Shown here: positions 1 to 9,115 of the stretch, in pieces | Numbering within the stretch: position 1 is the first letter of the stretch | Layout: every line of letters starts with the position of its first letter | NCBI RefSeq assembly: GCF_048263965.1 | Contig: NZ_JBLXDO010000021.1 | Span: 12,329 to 76,328 of the forward strand | DNA from: Ferrimonas sp048263965 | GTDB taxonomy: Bacteria > Pseudomonadota > Gammaproteobacteria > Enterobacterales > Shewanellaceae | Direction of reading: 5' to 3' | Length of the DNA stretch: 64,000 nucleotides | Translations under genes and position numbers: made by a program | Notes under the pieces: model-generated | Told to the model about the DNA's origin: nothing | The model's database searches: none | The model's input: only the letters and a program-made list of their open reading frames with translations

Positions 1-1246
1 GGAAGGTATAGCCCTCGAATGGACTCCATTGGCACTTGTAGAGCAGGTTGTCCTTGCTTACCGGATAGGGTTTCTCAAGATCAATCAGTACCAAGTCTGC
101 GTGGTAGCCTTCACGTAGATAGCCTCGCTCCTTCAGGTTGAAGCGCTCGGCCACCGCGTGACTGGTCTTTTGAACCACGGACTCCAGACTCAGCACACCA
201 TCATGGACATGCTCCAGCAGGGAGAGCAGGGCATGTTGCACCAGGGGCACGCCGGATGGCGCCTTGAAATAGGTGTTCTGCTTCTCTTCCCAGGTGTGAG
301 GGGCGTGGTCGGTGGCGATGACATCGATGACGTCCCGTTTGACCGCATCCAGCAGTGCCTGGCGGTCACGCTCGGTCTTCACCGAGGGGTTGCACTTAAT
401 CTGGGCACCCAGGGTGTCGTAATCCTTGTCGCTGAAGAACAGGTGATGGACACAGGCCTCGGCGGTGATGTTGGCCGTTGCCAGGCTGTCCAGGCTCTTA
501 TGGGCTTCAAACAGGGCCAACTCGTCTGCGGTGGTGATATGCAGCACGTGCAGGCGGGTGCCGTGGGCCTTAGCCAGTTCAATGGCCATCTTGGTGGACT
601 TGATGCAGGCTTCTCGGGAGCGAATCTCGCCGTGAAGCTTCATGGGCACCGCTTCCCCATACTTGGCCCGGGCGGCGTCCTCATTTGCGTCGATCATCGG
701 TGTGTCTTCGCAGTGGGTGACCACGGGCACCTTGGCACTGGCGAAGATCGCTTCCAGGGTGTCGCGATTGTCCACCAGCATGTTGCCGGTGGAGGCACCC
801 ATGAAGATCTTGATGCCGCAGGCCGCCTGGGGATCCAGGTTGCGAATGTCTTCCAGGTTGTCGTTGGTGGCGCCCAGGTAGAAGGCGTAGTTGGCCACGG
901 AAACCTCCGCAGCGCGGGTGTACTTGGCTTCCAGGGCGTCGGCATTGGTGGTCTGGGGGTTTACATTGGGCATCTCCATGAAGCTGGTGATGCCACCGGC
1001 CACCGCAGCACGGGACTCCGAGAGGATATTGCCCTTATGGGTCAGACCCGGCTCACGGAAATGAACCTGGTCATCAATCATGCCGGGGATAAGCAGTTTG
1101 CCTTCCGCGTCGACGATCTGTGCACCTTCTGGCGCGTCGATCTCCGGGGCAATTTTCTGGATGCGACCGTCGGCGATCAGCAGATCGCCCTGTTGACGGA
1201 TCCCTTCGTTCAGCAGGGTGGCGCGTTTAATCAGTGTGATACTCAT
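1..1246 (-). CDS. pyrC: Dihydroorotase (3' end beyond window)
   Basis: Dihydroorotase interconverts carbamoyl-aspartate and dihydroorotate in cytosolic pyrimidine synthesis. The frame starts at the ATG complementary to 1244-1246 and runs off the left edge after about 415 codons. Amidohydrolase motifs are readable: DDQVHFREPG near residue 53, an IKIFMGAS segment, HVLHITTADE and IATDHAPHTWEEK. The first His of the usual HxH metal motif is Gln (QVH). I recall this as a feature of a known class I-like clade (DDQVHFREPG), so it need not mean inactivity. The M23 peptidase gene 83 nt away is divergent. Long plus-strand open frames over this gene are shadows. The product is clear; the C-terminus is not visible. 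Confidence 0.9.
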   Translation of the reverse strand, partial: MSITLIKRATLLNEGIRQQGDLLIADGRIQKIAPEIDAPEGAQIVDAEGKLLIPGMIDDQVHFREPGLTHKGNILSESRAAVAGGITSFMEMPNVNPQTTNADALEAKYTRAAEVSVANYAFYLGATNDNLEDIRNLDPQAACGIKIFMGASTGNMLVDNRDTLEAIFASAKVPVVTHCEDTPMIDANEDAARAKYGEAVPMKLHGEIRSREACIKSTKMAIELAKAHGTRLHVLHITTADELALFEAHKSLDSLATANITAEACVHHLFFSDKDYDTLGAQIKCNPSVKTERDRQALLDAVKRDVIDVIATDHAPHTWEEKQNTYFKAPSGVPLVQHALLSLLEHVHDGVLSLESVVQKTSHAVAERFNLKERGYLREGYHADLVLIDLEKPYPVSKDNLLYKCQWSPFEGYTF

Positions 1247-1328
1247 GGGCCGCTCTTATGCTCTTGTTTGGGTACAGACGCCGCCTATAATAGCGGATTG
1301 GATCTACCTTCGCCTATAAGGATGTGAC

Positions 1329-2144
1329 ATGTTCCGCAGTTTGAGCCTTGTTTTCTTTTCTCTTTTTACTCTTTCTTATGCGTCAGCCCTGGAATTGAGG
1401 GATCCCCTGACCCAGGGCTCTCTGGTTCGGGCCAAGGTGGAGCCGGGCAGCCAGGTCACCTTGAATGGTCAGCCTGTTCGAGCCGATGCCGAGGGTAACC
1501 TGGTGTTTGGCTTCGGTCGGGATGCCGAACTGGAGCACCAGGTGGTGGTGACGTCAGCCAGTGGCGAAGCCACCGAGTATCCCCTCACCCTGACTGAGCG
1601 CACCTATCGTATTCAGCGAATCGAAGGGATCGCCAAGCGCATCATGGAGCCTAAGCCGGAGGATATTGCCCGCGCCCGTCAGGACAGTGCCCAGGTGAAG
1701 AAGGCCAGGGCGGTAGACTCCGACCGAGTGGATTGGCAACAGACCTTTATCTGGCCGCTCTCCGGTCCCATCACCGGCGTTTATGGCAGCCAGCGGGTCT
1801 ACAACGGAGTGCCCAAGCGCCCCCATTTTGGCGTGGACGTGGCGGCGCCCACCGGAACCCGGGTGGTAGCGCCGGCGGATGGCGTCATCACCCTGGCAGT
1901 GCCAGACATGTTCTACTCCGGCGGCACCCTGATCATCGATCATGGCTATGGTGTCTCCTCCTCCTTCCTGCATCTGTCCCGCCTTTTGGTGAAGCCTGGG
2001 GATGAGGTTCGTCAGGGGCAGGAGGTGGCTGAAGTGGGTGCCACCGGGCGTGTCACCGGCCCGCACCTGGACTGGCGCATCAATTGGTTTGGTCAGCGTC
2101 TGGACCCTCAGTTGCTGGTTCCAGAAATGGCTGAAAAACCCTGA
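1329..2144 (+). CDS. Exported M23-family peptidase (LytM/NlpD-like)
   Basis: A 271-residue predicted exported murein hydrolase or hydrolase activator. Residues 1-20 form a Sec signal peptide ending near SYASA. The middle (about 25-130) is a beta-rich and charged region. The C-terminal half is an M23 domain with HFGVD (His and Asp zinc ligands), SSFLHLS and TGPHLDWR. In the last motif the canonical HxH is HLD, so one His is Asp; this occurs in some M23 families but may affect catalysis. A short AAGGA-like site precedes the ATG. It ends 185 nt before the first borosin precursor. No direct evidence links it to peptide maturation. Confidence 0.85.
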   Translation: MFRSLSLVFFSLFTLSYASALELRDPLTQGSLVRAKVEPGSQVTLNGQPVRADAEGNLVFGFGRDAELEHQVVVTSASGEATEYPLTLTERTYRIQRIEGIAKRIMEPKPEDIARARQDSAQVKKARAVDSDRVDWQQTFIWPLSGPITGVYGSQRVYNGVPKRPHFGVDVAAPTGTRVVAPADGVITLAVPDMFYSGGTLIIDHGYGVSSSFLHLSRLLVKPGDEVRQGQEVAEVGATGRVTGPHLDWRINWFGQRLDPQLLVPEMAEKP

Positions 2145-2257
2145 TTTTTTTTGACAGATGTTACAACTTAGCGGTTGTGGCACCTGTACTCTCCTGCTAG
2201 CATCCAAGATTCGGAGTGGCTAGTGAATCTATCTGGGTTCGGTGGCAAATCGGATTG

Positions 2258-2273
2258 ATTTATTTCAATAAAT
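2258..2273. promoter_or_regulatory. Palindrome upstream of borosin precursor 1
   Basis: ATTTATT and its exact complement AATAAAT are separated by TC, in the AT-rich leader about 57 nt before the precursor start. It could be a repressor operator or part of a promoter. A TTGACA-like hexamer lies near 2149-2155, with no convincing -10 box at the right distance. The function is inferred from position only. Confidence 0.3.
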
Positions 2274-2329
2274 TCGATGAAGTGATTCCGATAAACCTAC
2301 CCTTATCCTGATTGCACAAGGAGAGTGTG

Positions 2330-2563
2330 ATGACTAATGAAGCACAGAAGCTACTGATTAAGCTGGGGCTGGACGCGGATCTGGCCGAGCGTTTTTCTGT
2401 TTCTCCTGGACTGGTATGCGACGAGCTGAAGCTCGACCAGGAGAGCCGTGACCAGATTCTTCAGCTGAGCGAAGACGGGGATGACGACAAGACCATTCCT
2501 TTCTCTACCACCTGGGTAACCTGGATTACTCTGCCCTCCATGGGTGCCGGTAAACAGGGCTGA
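2330..2563 (+). CDS. Split-borosin precursor peptide, locus 1
   Basis: A 77-residue peptide starting at ATG 2330, with AAGGAG at 2319-2324 as a strong ribosome site; an upstream in-frame TTG at 2312 lies within that region and is unlikely. Residues 1-46 are a charged, leucine-patterned helical leader resembling the borosin-binding domain of split borosins. An acidic linker EDGDDDK (48-54) follows, then a hydrophobic Thr/Trp-rich tail, IPFSTTWVTWITLP (56-69), and a small polar end. This leader-plus-core design, with a YGHP-type methyltransferase two genes downstream, supports a substrate for backbone alpha-N-methylation. The modified residues are unknown. No signal peptide or Cys-rich core argues for another RiPP class. 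Confidence 0.75.
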   Translation: MTNEAQKLLIKLGLDADLAERFSVSPGLVCDELKLDQESRDQILQLSEDGDDDKTIPFSTTWVTWITLPSMGAGKQG

Positions 2564-2576
2564 CCTAAGCGATTTT

Positions 2577-2599
2577 ATTGGGGGAGTTGCTCCCCCAAT
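2577..2599 (+). terminator. Hairpin between precursor 1 and TPR-GGDEF gene
   Basis: A perfect 10-bp stem, ATTGGGGGAG / CTCCCCCAAT, with a TTG loop, 14 nt after the precursor stop codon. No U-run follows, so it is more likely an mRNA-stabilising or partial-termination element, giving more precursor than downstream enzyme, than a full terminator. Confidence 0.55.
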
Positions 2600-2621
2600 A
2601 TTCTGTTCCAGTGAGTGGACC

Positions 2622-4376
2622 ATGCCATTGCAGCTTATTTCTCTTGTTCTGACCCTTTTCCTGTCAACCCTGGCTATTGCTGAAGAGGCAGTAGCACCCC
2701 CCGTGCCCGGCTCCACCGAGGCGAAAATAGTGGAGCTGGAACAGATGTCCCGCCAGCAGCCAACCCTGGCGCTGAAGCAGGCGGAAAAACTGCTCGAACG
2801 CTTCAACTATCTGAAACCACATCAATTGTGCAAAACCCTGCAGTTGGCGGCTTTAAGCCATCTTGGCTTGGGTGAGAATCACAACGGGCTTCGCCGCGCC
2901 AAGCGTGCCGCAGAGTGTGCCGAAGAGCTGGGGCTCTATGGTGAGCTGGTGTATAACCTCAAGCTGCAGGCCATCGCTTCCCATCACCTGATGGAGGAGG
3001 TGGAGGCCTTTGGGCTCTATCTTAAAGCGCTGAAATACTTGGATAAGGTAGAGAACGATCAGCGCAAGGCCGACATCCTTATGTCCGTGGCCAATGTCTA
3101 CATCAGCATTGGCGATCCTGAGCAGGCGCTGTTTTATGCGGAGCGGGCCAAGGCAACCTATCAGGGGGATCCCTCTTTCGATTGTCTGAACACCATGGTG
3201 GTACTCAACATTCATCAGATGCGGGGAAATCGGGAGGAGATTGAGCGGGCCCACGCCCAGGCCAATGAGGTTTGCCTGAATCTCGATAACATTTACATGG
3301 TGATTGCCGCCCTGATTCAGCAGGCCCAGGCCGATATGGAGATCGGCAATAATGAGCGGGCGCTGACTCTTTTGAATCGAGCCTGGGAGATGCAGATCAA
3401 GGGCAATATCGAGCTCAACCTGGGTGCCCTGTTTTACAACAAGGGTAAGGTACTGGTGACCCTGGAGCGCTACCAGGAGGCACAACAGGTGATTGAGGAG
3501 TTCTTCGGGCGCTTCAGCGGCACCCAGACCCCGGCGATGCAGGAGAATTTCGAGTCTCTGCAGGCGGAGGTGGATCTGGCTCTGGGACGGTTCGAGCAGG
3601 CGGCCAAGCACTACAGCAAGGCGCTGAAGGCGCAGCAGGAAGCGGCTGAGAAGAACAATAACATCACTCTGGCGGTTCAGAAGATTCAGATGGATTCATT
3701 GCAGCACCAGGCCCAGGTGAAAGAGGCCCAGGCGTTGCAGAAGGCCCATGAGGCAGAGCTGGAGCAGGAGCGGGCCCGCAGCAAGGGGTTTATTGCCGTC
3801 AGCGCCGCCATCGCCTTTGGCATTGTGGGCATGGCCCTGGTGAATCGTCGCATGGGCCGCAGCCGCAAGTTGTATAAGGATCTTGCCCATTTTGATGGCC
3901 TTACCGGGCTGTTCAGCCGCTGGTTCTGGCTGCAGAGCGCCGAGCGCCGCAGCGCCGGTCTCGACCCGGCCACTCCGGCGTCAGTCATTCTGCTGAGAAT
4001 TGATGAGCTCAGATCCCTCAACCTGGAGCATGGCTACAGCGTGGGGGATGGGGTGTTGCAACGGGTGTCCGCCGAACTCAAGGCGATAAAGCCGGAGTCC
4101 GCCATACTGGGGCGTACCGGAGGTAATCAGATTGCCCTGCTTCTGCCTGATATGTCGCGCCCTGCCGCGGTGACGCTGGCAGAGCAGATTCGCTCCCTTA
4201 TTGAATCATTGCCGACCGATGAGATGGATCTCAGTCGGGGCATCACCGCCACCCTGGGGGTGTGCGGCTACAGTCGCCAGCGCGATCTGAATGAGCTGGT
4301 TCTCAAGGCCGATAAGGCCTTGGATGAGGGCCGTCAAGGAGGCGGCAACCAAGTGTTTGTATTTGAAGGAAGCTAA
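2622..4376 (+). CDS. Membrane TPR protein with degenerate GGDEF domain, borosin locus 1
   Basis: A 584-residue protein with signal peptide or anchor at 1-20 (cut near AIA), a long TPR-like helical region (about 30-345), a coiled coil (about 345-388), a membrane helix (about 389-408) and a C-terminal GGDEF fold (about 425-584). DGLTGL is kept, but the signature at 500-504 is GGNQI, the metal Asp region is degenerate and ND is replaced by LN, so diguanylate cyclase activity is doubtful. It may instead bind a nucleotide or a partner. I chose ATG 2622 because it begins the signal peptide; an upstream in-frame ATG at 2544 lies inside the precursor gene. It is 3 nt from the methyltransferase, so they are probably cotranscribed. 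An intact paralogue is at 39045. Confidence 0.85.
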   Translation: MPLQLISLVLTLFLSTLAIAEEAVAPPVPGSTEAKIVELEQMSRQQPTLALKQAEKLLERFNYLKPHQLCKTLQLAALSHLGLGENHNGLRRAKRAAECAEELGLYGELVYNLKLQAIASHHLMEEVEAFGLYLKALKYLDKVENDQRKADILMSVANVYISIGDPEQALFYAERAKATYQGDPSFDCLNTMVVLNIHQMRGNREEIERAHAQANEVCLNLDNIYMVIAALIQQAQADMEIGNNERALTLLNRAWEMQIKGNIELNLGALFYNKGKVLVTLERYQEAQQVIEEFFGRFSGTQTPAMQENFESLQAEVDLALGRFEQAAKHYSKALKAQQEAAEKNNNITLAVQKIQMDSLQHQAQVKEAQALQKAHEAELEQERARSKGFIAVSAAIAFGIVGMALVNRRMGRSRKLYKDLAHFDGLTGLFSRWFWLQSAERRSAGLDPATPASVILLRIDELRSLNLEHGYSVGDGVLQRVSAELKAIKPESAILGRTGGNQIALLLPDMSRPAAVTLAEQIRSLIESLPTDEMDLSRGITATLGVCGYSRQRDLNELVLKADKALDEGRQGGGNQVFVFEGS

Positions 4377-4379
4377 AAG

Positions 4380-5159
4380 ATGAAACAGGGACGTTTAGAA
4401 ATTGTGGGGCTGGGGATCAGCATTCCCCGCCACACCACCATGTTCACAGAGAGCCTGATCCGCAGTGCCGACAGGGTATTCCATCATGTCACTCACCCGG
4501 TGGCACAGGAGTACATGGATCAGCTCAACCCCAACAACCACTCACTGCACCGCCACTATACCGAGCAGGAAGACAGGCCAAGGGCGTACCATGCCATGGC
4601 CGATGAAGTGGTCAGCGCCGTGGCTGCCGGTGAGAGGGTGGTGATGGCCCTCTATGGGCATCCCCGCGTGTTTGCCGTGGTACCCAAGTTCTGCATTGAG
4701 CAGCTGCAGGAGCTGGCCCTGCCGGTCACCATGCATCCGGGCATCGGCGCCGATGCCTGCATCTATGCCGACCTGAACCTGGACCCCGCTGAGCCGGGGA
4801 TCTGCCATGTGGAGGCCAGTCAGTTTCTGTTCTACAAGCTCGAGCCCATGTTGCAGTGCCATCTGGTGCTGTGGCAGGTCTCCATTGCCGGTGACACCAC
4901 CTTCACCACCATCCAGCGCAGCCAGAAAGAGGAGCGTCAGAGGCTGGTGGACAAACTCAGGCGTTGGTATCCGGCGGATCACCCGGTGTGCCTCTATGAA
5001 GCGGGCATTACCGCCCTCCACAAGGGCCGCCAGGAGTGGATTGAGCTTAAGGATCTAGCCGAGGCTCATCTCAACCCTTGGACCACCGCCGTGCTTCGCC
5101 CCTGCAAAGGACTGGAGGTGGATGAGGAGTTTCTTGATCCAGCTACGCTGCAGAGCTGA
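4380..5159 (+). CDS. Borosin-type peptide alpha-N-methyltransferase, locus 1
   Basis: A 259-residue protein of the tetrapyrrole-methylase fold. Residues 7-12 (EIVGLG) form the SAM-fold start. LYGHPRVFA (91-99) is a hallmark of borosin methyltransferases, with GIGADACIYADLNLDP and ASQFLFYK downstream. Tyr60, Arg66 and Tyr70 occupy positions matching the catalytic Tyr/Arg/Tyr of OphMA and SonM by eye. It should transfer methyl groups from SAM to backbone amides of the precursor at 2330. AAGGA at 4366-4370 is the ribosome site. Siroheme or cobalamin methylation is unlikely because no pathway genes are near and the YGHP pattern fits borosins. It is clearly diverged from the locus 2 enzyme at 40949. 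Confidence 0.85.
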   Translation: MKQGRLEIVGLGISIPRHTTMFTESLIRSADRVFHHVTHPVAQEYMDQLNPNNHSLHRHYTEQEDRPRAYHAMADEVVSAVAAGERVVMALYGHPRVFAVVPKFCIEQLQELALPVTMHPGIGADACIYADLNLDPAEPGICHVEASQFLFYKLEPMLQCHLVLWQVSIAGDTTFTTIQRSQKEERQRLVDKLRRWYPADHPVCLYEAGITALHKGRQEWIELKDLAEAHLNPWTTAVLRPCKGLEVDEEFLDPATLQS

Positions 5160-5183
5160 TCTCTGCGGTTGTTATGGCGTATT

Positions 5184-5214
5184 AAAAAAGCCCGGGAGGA
5201 ACCCGGGCTTTTTT
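5184..5214. terminator. Bidirectional intrinsic terminator
   Basis: AAAAAAGCCCGGG, loop AGGA, then CCCGGGCTTTTTT, between the convergent borosin methyltransferase and DUF368 genes. The A and T runs on both sides let it act on either strand. Confidence 0.9.
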
Positions 5215-5231
5215 GTCTGAACTGTGCTGTG

Positions 5232-6152
<921 letters not shown>

Positions 6153-6236
6153 TAAGAACGCTGTATCTGATTGAGTTTGTCGGCATTATAGGGCGAGTAT
6201 GTGGAAAAGTCGTGTATCGGGAGAGCAAAGAGGCCC

Positions 6237-7376
6237 ATGAGTTTCGAAAGATTGATCGACAGGCGTCGAAGCGACAGCCTCAAGTGGCAAAAGTATCAGG
6301 ATGCGGATGTGCTGCCCCTGTGGGTGGCGGACATGGACTTCGCCATTCCCAGTGAGGTGACCCAGGCGCTGAAGCAGAGACTGGAGCACGACATCTTCGG
6401 CTATGGGGTGCTGTCCCAGAGCACCAAGCAGACCCTGTGTCGCTGGCTGGATGAGCGCTGGCAGGTGGCGGCGACCCCGTCCCAGCTGGTGACCCTGCCT
6501 GCGGTGGTGCCTGGTCTCAACTTTGCCATCGAAGCGATGGAATGCTCCGATATCGGCTTCTTCTCTCCCATCTATCCCCCCATCCGTCAGGTGGCCCAGA
6601 ACCTGGGGATCACCGGGCGGGCCTTCGAGATGGCGGTGGATGGGGGGCGTTACCAGATGCCTCTGGATCAGATTGAGCAGGCGGCTAAGGAGGGGATGCA
6701 GGCTCTGATCCTGTGTAACCCCCATAACCCGGGCGGCACCATTTGGCGTCGGTCTGAGCTGAAGGCGCTGCTGGCGCTTGCCCGACGTCACCGGCTGTTG
6801 CTGGTGAGCGACGAGATCCATGGCGACCTGATTCTGCCCGGTCACCGCCACCACTCTCTGTCTGAGCTGGCCTCCGAAGAGGACGCGGTGATCACCCTGA
6901 TCTCCGCCGGCAAGAGCTTTAACCTGGCGGGGCTGCCCATCGCGTTTGCCCTGGTGAAGCAGGGTGAGCTTCGCCGTCGTCTCAAGGGTACCCTGGCCGG
7001 CCGGTGTGCCACCCACAACGTATTGGCGGCCGTGGCCATGGAAGCGGCGTTTGATCGCTGCGCCCCCTGGCTGGAGGAGCTGACCACCTATCTGGGAGAG
7101 AACTGGGCGCGCATCGAGTCCCGTCTGGCCAACATCGAGGGGGTCAGCCTGATGCGCCCGGAAGCCACCTACCTGGCCTGGATCGATTGCCGGGGTCTGG
7201 GATGGGAGGAGGAGCCGTCCAAGGTGTTTACCCAGTTTGGGGTGGGGTTGTCCTGTGGCAGCGAGTTTGGGGCGCCGGGGTTTGTCAGGCTTAACTTTGC
7301 CTGTCCGGCGCAGACCCTGGAGCAGGCCCTGGACCGTATGGTCAGGGCCTTGTCAGAGCATAAGGCTCACGCCTGA
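6237..7376 (+). CDS. PLP-dependent cystathionine beta-lyase-like protein (MalY/PatB family)
   Basis: A 379-residue fold-type I aminotransferase-like enzyme of the MalY/PatB C-S lyase family, expected to cleave cystathionine or similar thioethers in the cytosol. ATG 6237 was chosen because the family N-terminus (about LPLWVADMDF at residues 26-35) follows at normal distance; an earlier in-frame ATG at 6201 would add 12 poor residues. Visible motifs are FGYGVLS (54-60), NPHNPGG (161-167), SDEIHGDL (191-198) and the PLP lysine in SAGKSFNLAG (Lys226). It overlaps yecM by 10 nt convergently. Confidence 0.85.
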   Translation: MSFERLIDRRRSDSLKWQKYQDADVLPLWVADMDFAIPSEVTQALKQRLEHDIFGYGVLSQSTKQTLCRWLDERWQVAATPSQLVTLPAVVPGLNFAIEAMECSDIGFFSPIYPPIRQVAQNLGITGRAFEMAVDGGRYQMPLDQIEQAAKEGMQALILCNPHNPGGTIWRRSELKALLALARRHRLLLVSDEIHGDLILPGHRHHSLSELASEEDAVITLISAGKSFNLAGLPIAFALVKQGELRRRLKGTLAGRCATHNVLAAVAMEAAFDRCAPWLEELTTYLGENWARIESRLANIEGVSLMRPEATYLAWIDCRGLGWEEEPSKVFTQFGVGLSCGSEFGAPGFVRLNFACPAQTLEQALDRMVRALSEHKAHA

Positions 7377-7939
7377 GGAGTGCGGTGACCTATCACTTCA
7401 CGGATGTCATAGGGGTGCAGCTTGATGGTCAGCGGCCCCTGCTTGAATGACACCGTGGGGTTGGCCAGAGGTTCGTCATCCGCTTTGGAGTCACTGGTTT
7501 TCACCTCGATGTCCAGGGTTCGGTCGGCGATCACTGGCCACTTGGCGGTGATGACGGGCAGCTTGCGTACCTCAGTCAGCATCTGTTCCGCGGTCTGAGC
7601 GCCGCAGGGCAGTACAAACTCGATGTGTTCCCAGCCATCCGGACGTTTGCGCCCATCGGGGAAGGGCAGTTCGATCACCTCCACATCCCACTCGCCCACC
7701 TTCAGGGGTTCGTTCAGCTCAATCAGGTAGATGGGTCTGCCGTTGATCACCTTATCGGAGATCACCTTGCCACGCTTGCGCAGGTGGTTCAGCAGATGGT
7801 CTGCGTCCGACTTTTCGGTCACCCTCAAGGCGATATGGTCCACCTCCAGGGCTGCCTTAACCAGCCCAAGGCGGTTGGCGAACATGGTGATGTTGTGGCC
7901 AAACTCGGGAAGTTTGGCTAGCAGTTGTTCAATATTCAT
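7367..7939 (-). CDS. yecM: YecM family VOC-fold protein
   Basis: A 190-residue protein of the YecM family, which has a vicinal-oxygen-chelate fold. EVDHIALRVTE (about 33-43) and GWEHIEFVLP supply metal-type His/Glu positions, and KLHPYDIREVI is near the C-terminus. The exact function is not known for the family. Its start overlaps the end of yfcE by 11 nt, so the two are probably translationally coupled. The C-terminus overlaps the convergent malY-like gene. Confidence 0.85.
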   Translation of the reverse strand: MNIEQLLAKLPEFGHNITMFANRLGLVKAALEVDHIALRVTEKSDADHLLNHLRKRGKVISDKVINGRPIYLIELNEPLKVGEWDVEVIELPFPDGRKRPDGWEHIEFVLPCGAQTAEQMLTEVRKLPVITAKWPVIADRTLDIEVKTSDSKADDEPLANPTVSFKQGPLTIKLHPYDIREVIGHRTPQA

Positions 7940-8474
7940 CGATGGCCGCCTGCTCTATGGTGTTGCCGTCCAAGTCCATGACAGTGAGAAGTGTACCATC
8001 AAAATGGCCCAGGCTCGGCGCAAAGCCCCCTTTGGGAAGGGTAATGGAGCCAGGGTTGAACATCAGCCGTTCATTCTGCCAGCGGGCCATGGGAATATGG
8101 GTGTGGCCGAAGCAGATGATGTCTCCCTGAGCCAGAGGCGGCAGCTTGCTGTCGTTCCACAGGTGGCCGTGGGTAATGAAGGCACGCTTGTTGCCCAGCA
8201 GCATATTGGAGTAGTCCGCCAACAGCGGGAAGCTGCACAACATCTGGTCCACTTCGCTGTCGCAGTTGCCCCGAACCGCCAGGATCCGCTCCGCATGCTG
8301 GTTCAGCAGGTCGGCGACCTTGGGAGGGTTGTAGCCTTCTGGCACCGGGTTTCTTGGGCCATGGTTGAGGATGTCACCCAGCAGCACCAGGTGTTGGCAA
8401 TTCAGTTTGTCCGCCCATTCTAGGGCCTTCTCAAGGGCCGGCAGGCAACCGTGAATGTCAGAGATAAACAGCAT
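7929..8474 (-). CDS. yfcE: YfcE-type phosphodiesterase
   Basis: A 181-residue calcineurin-like metallophosphodiesterase of the YfcE type. Motifs in order are MLFISDIHG (1-9), LLGDILNHGPRN, VRGNCDSEVD, THGHLW and CFGHTHIP, which give the binuclear metal ligands. E. coli YfcE cleaves small phosphodiesters in vitro. I chose the ATG at 8474 because it begins exactly at the family start; in-frame starts at 8504 and 8615 would add unconserved residues. It forms a two-gene operon with yecM. Confidence 0.9.
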   Translation of the reverse strand: MLFISDIHGCLPALEKALEWADKLNCQHLVLLGDILNHGPRNPVPEGYNPPKVADLLNQHAERILAVRGNCDSEVDQMLCSFPLLADYSNMLLGNKRAFITHGHLWNDSKLPPLAQGDIICFGHTHIPMARWQNERLMFNPGSITLPKGGFAPSLGHFDGTLLTVMDLDGNTIEQAAIDEY

Positions 8475-8677
8475 CAGTGAAACTTCATTCTTGGTAGGGT
8501 TCATCGAGTGTAACTGCCCCCTGTTCACATGACCAGTCAAGAGCGGCTTAAGGGTTTCAGGCTGTGAACTCTTCGAACAATTTCGCTCAAAACTGCGGAT
8601 TTTCTGCGTTTTCATTCCTCATAAGCTAGGGTAACGTCAAAGAACAACCCGAAGAAAGATGGTCGAGGAGGGAGCCT

Positions 8678-9028
8678 ATGAGCAGTACCGAGAAGCACCC
8701 ATTGGATGCGGGACCACTGGAGGGTCGCGCCCAGGTGGACCAGGAGGTGACCAGTGGCGCCGTGGCCGATATGTGGCTCTGTCTGCTGACCAACCTGGAG
8801 CAGCATGAGGTGAATGCCCTGGGGGAGTGCAACATGGCCCTGGCCTTTGACTTGGAACTGGCGGTTCGGGTGGCCGAGCGCGAGTGTCAGCCGGTGGCCT
8901 CGGTGATGGGGGAGGTGCTGGCGTTCTACAACGACAAGCTGGCACTCTCTCTGGACTGTGATGAGTTGGCCCCCAGGTTGGCAGTCAGTGCCAGTCGGCA
9001 ACGGCGAGGTGGCTCTCAGTTGCATTGA
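8678..9028 (+). CDS. Hypothetical protein, 116 aa
   Basis: An unrecognised acidic soluble protein. A good GAGGAGGG ribosome site lies just before ATG 8678. Residues 15-95 look helical with regular hydrophobic spacing; the tail (about 100-116) is basic. There is no signal peptide, membrane helix or known motif. It is divergent from yfcE, and codon usage matches the GC-rich surroundings, so it looks resident and expressed. No function is assigned. Confidence 0.6.
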   Translation: MSSTEKHPLDAGPLEGRAQVDQEVTSGAVADMWLCLLTNLEQHEVNALGECNMALAFDLELAVRVAERECQPVASVMGEVLAFYNDKLALSLDCDELAPRLAVSASRQRRGGSQLH

Positions 9029-9115
9029 TGCCTGGATCACCCCTTGAGCGCGCGCCACTGGCCATAATCCAGTGGCGGCGCTACGCTGTGATCCCCTGGC
9101 TTGCGCGGTGCACTG

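Noticed and set aside
158..1327. A long open frame on the plus strand opposite dihydroorotase
   Set aside because: It lies antisense to a gene with clear catalytic motifs and has no known domain or ribosome site. High GC makes such frames common.
1329..2144. The M23 peptidase as the borosin-processing protease
   Set aside because: It has its own upstream region and a 185-nt gap to the precursor, and no equivalent gene lies near locus 2.
4380..5159. Calling the two methyltransferases siroheme, cobalamin or diphthamide enzymes
   Set aside because: The fold is shared, but YGHP, the Tyr/Arg/Tyr set and the adjacent precursor peptides fit borosin enzymes; no porphyrin pathway genes are near.
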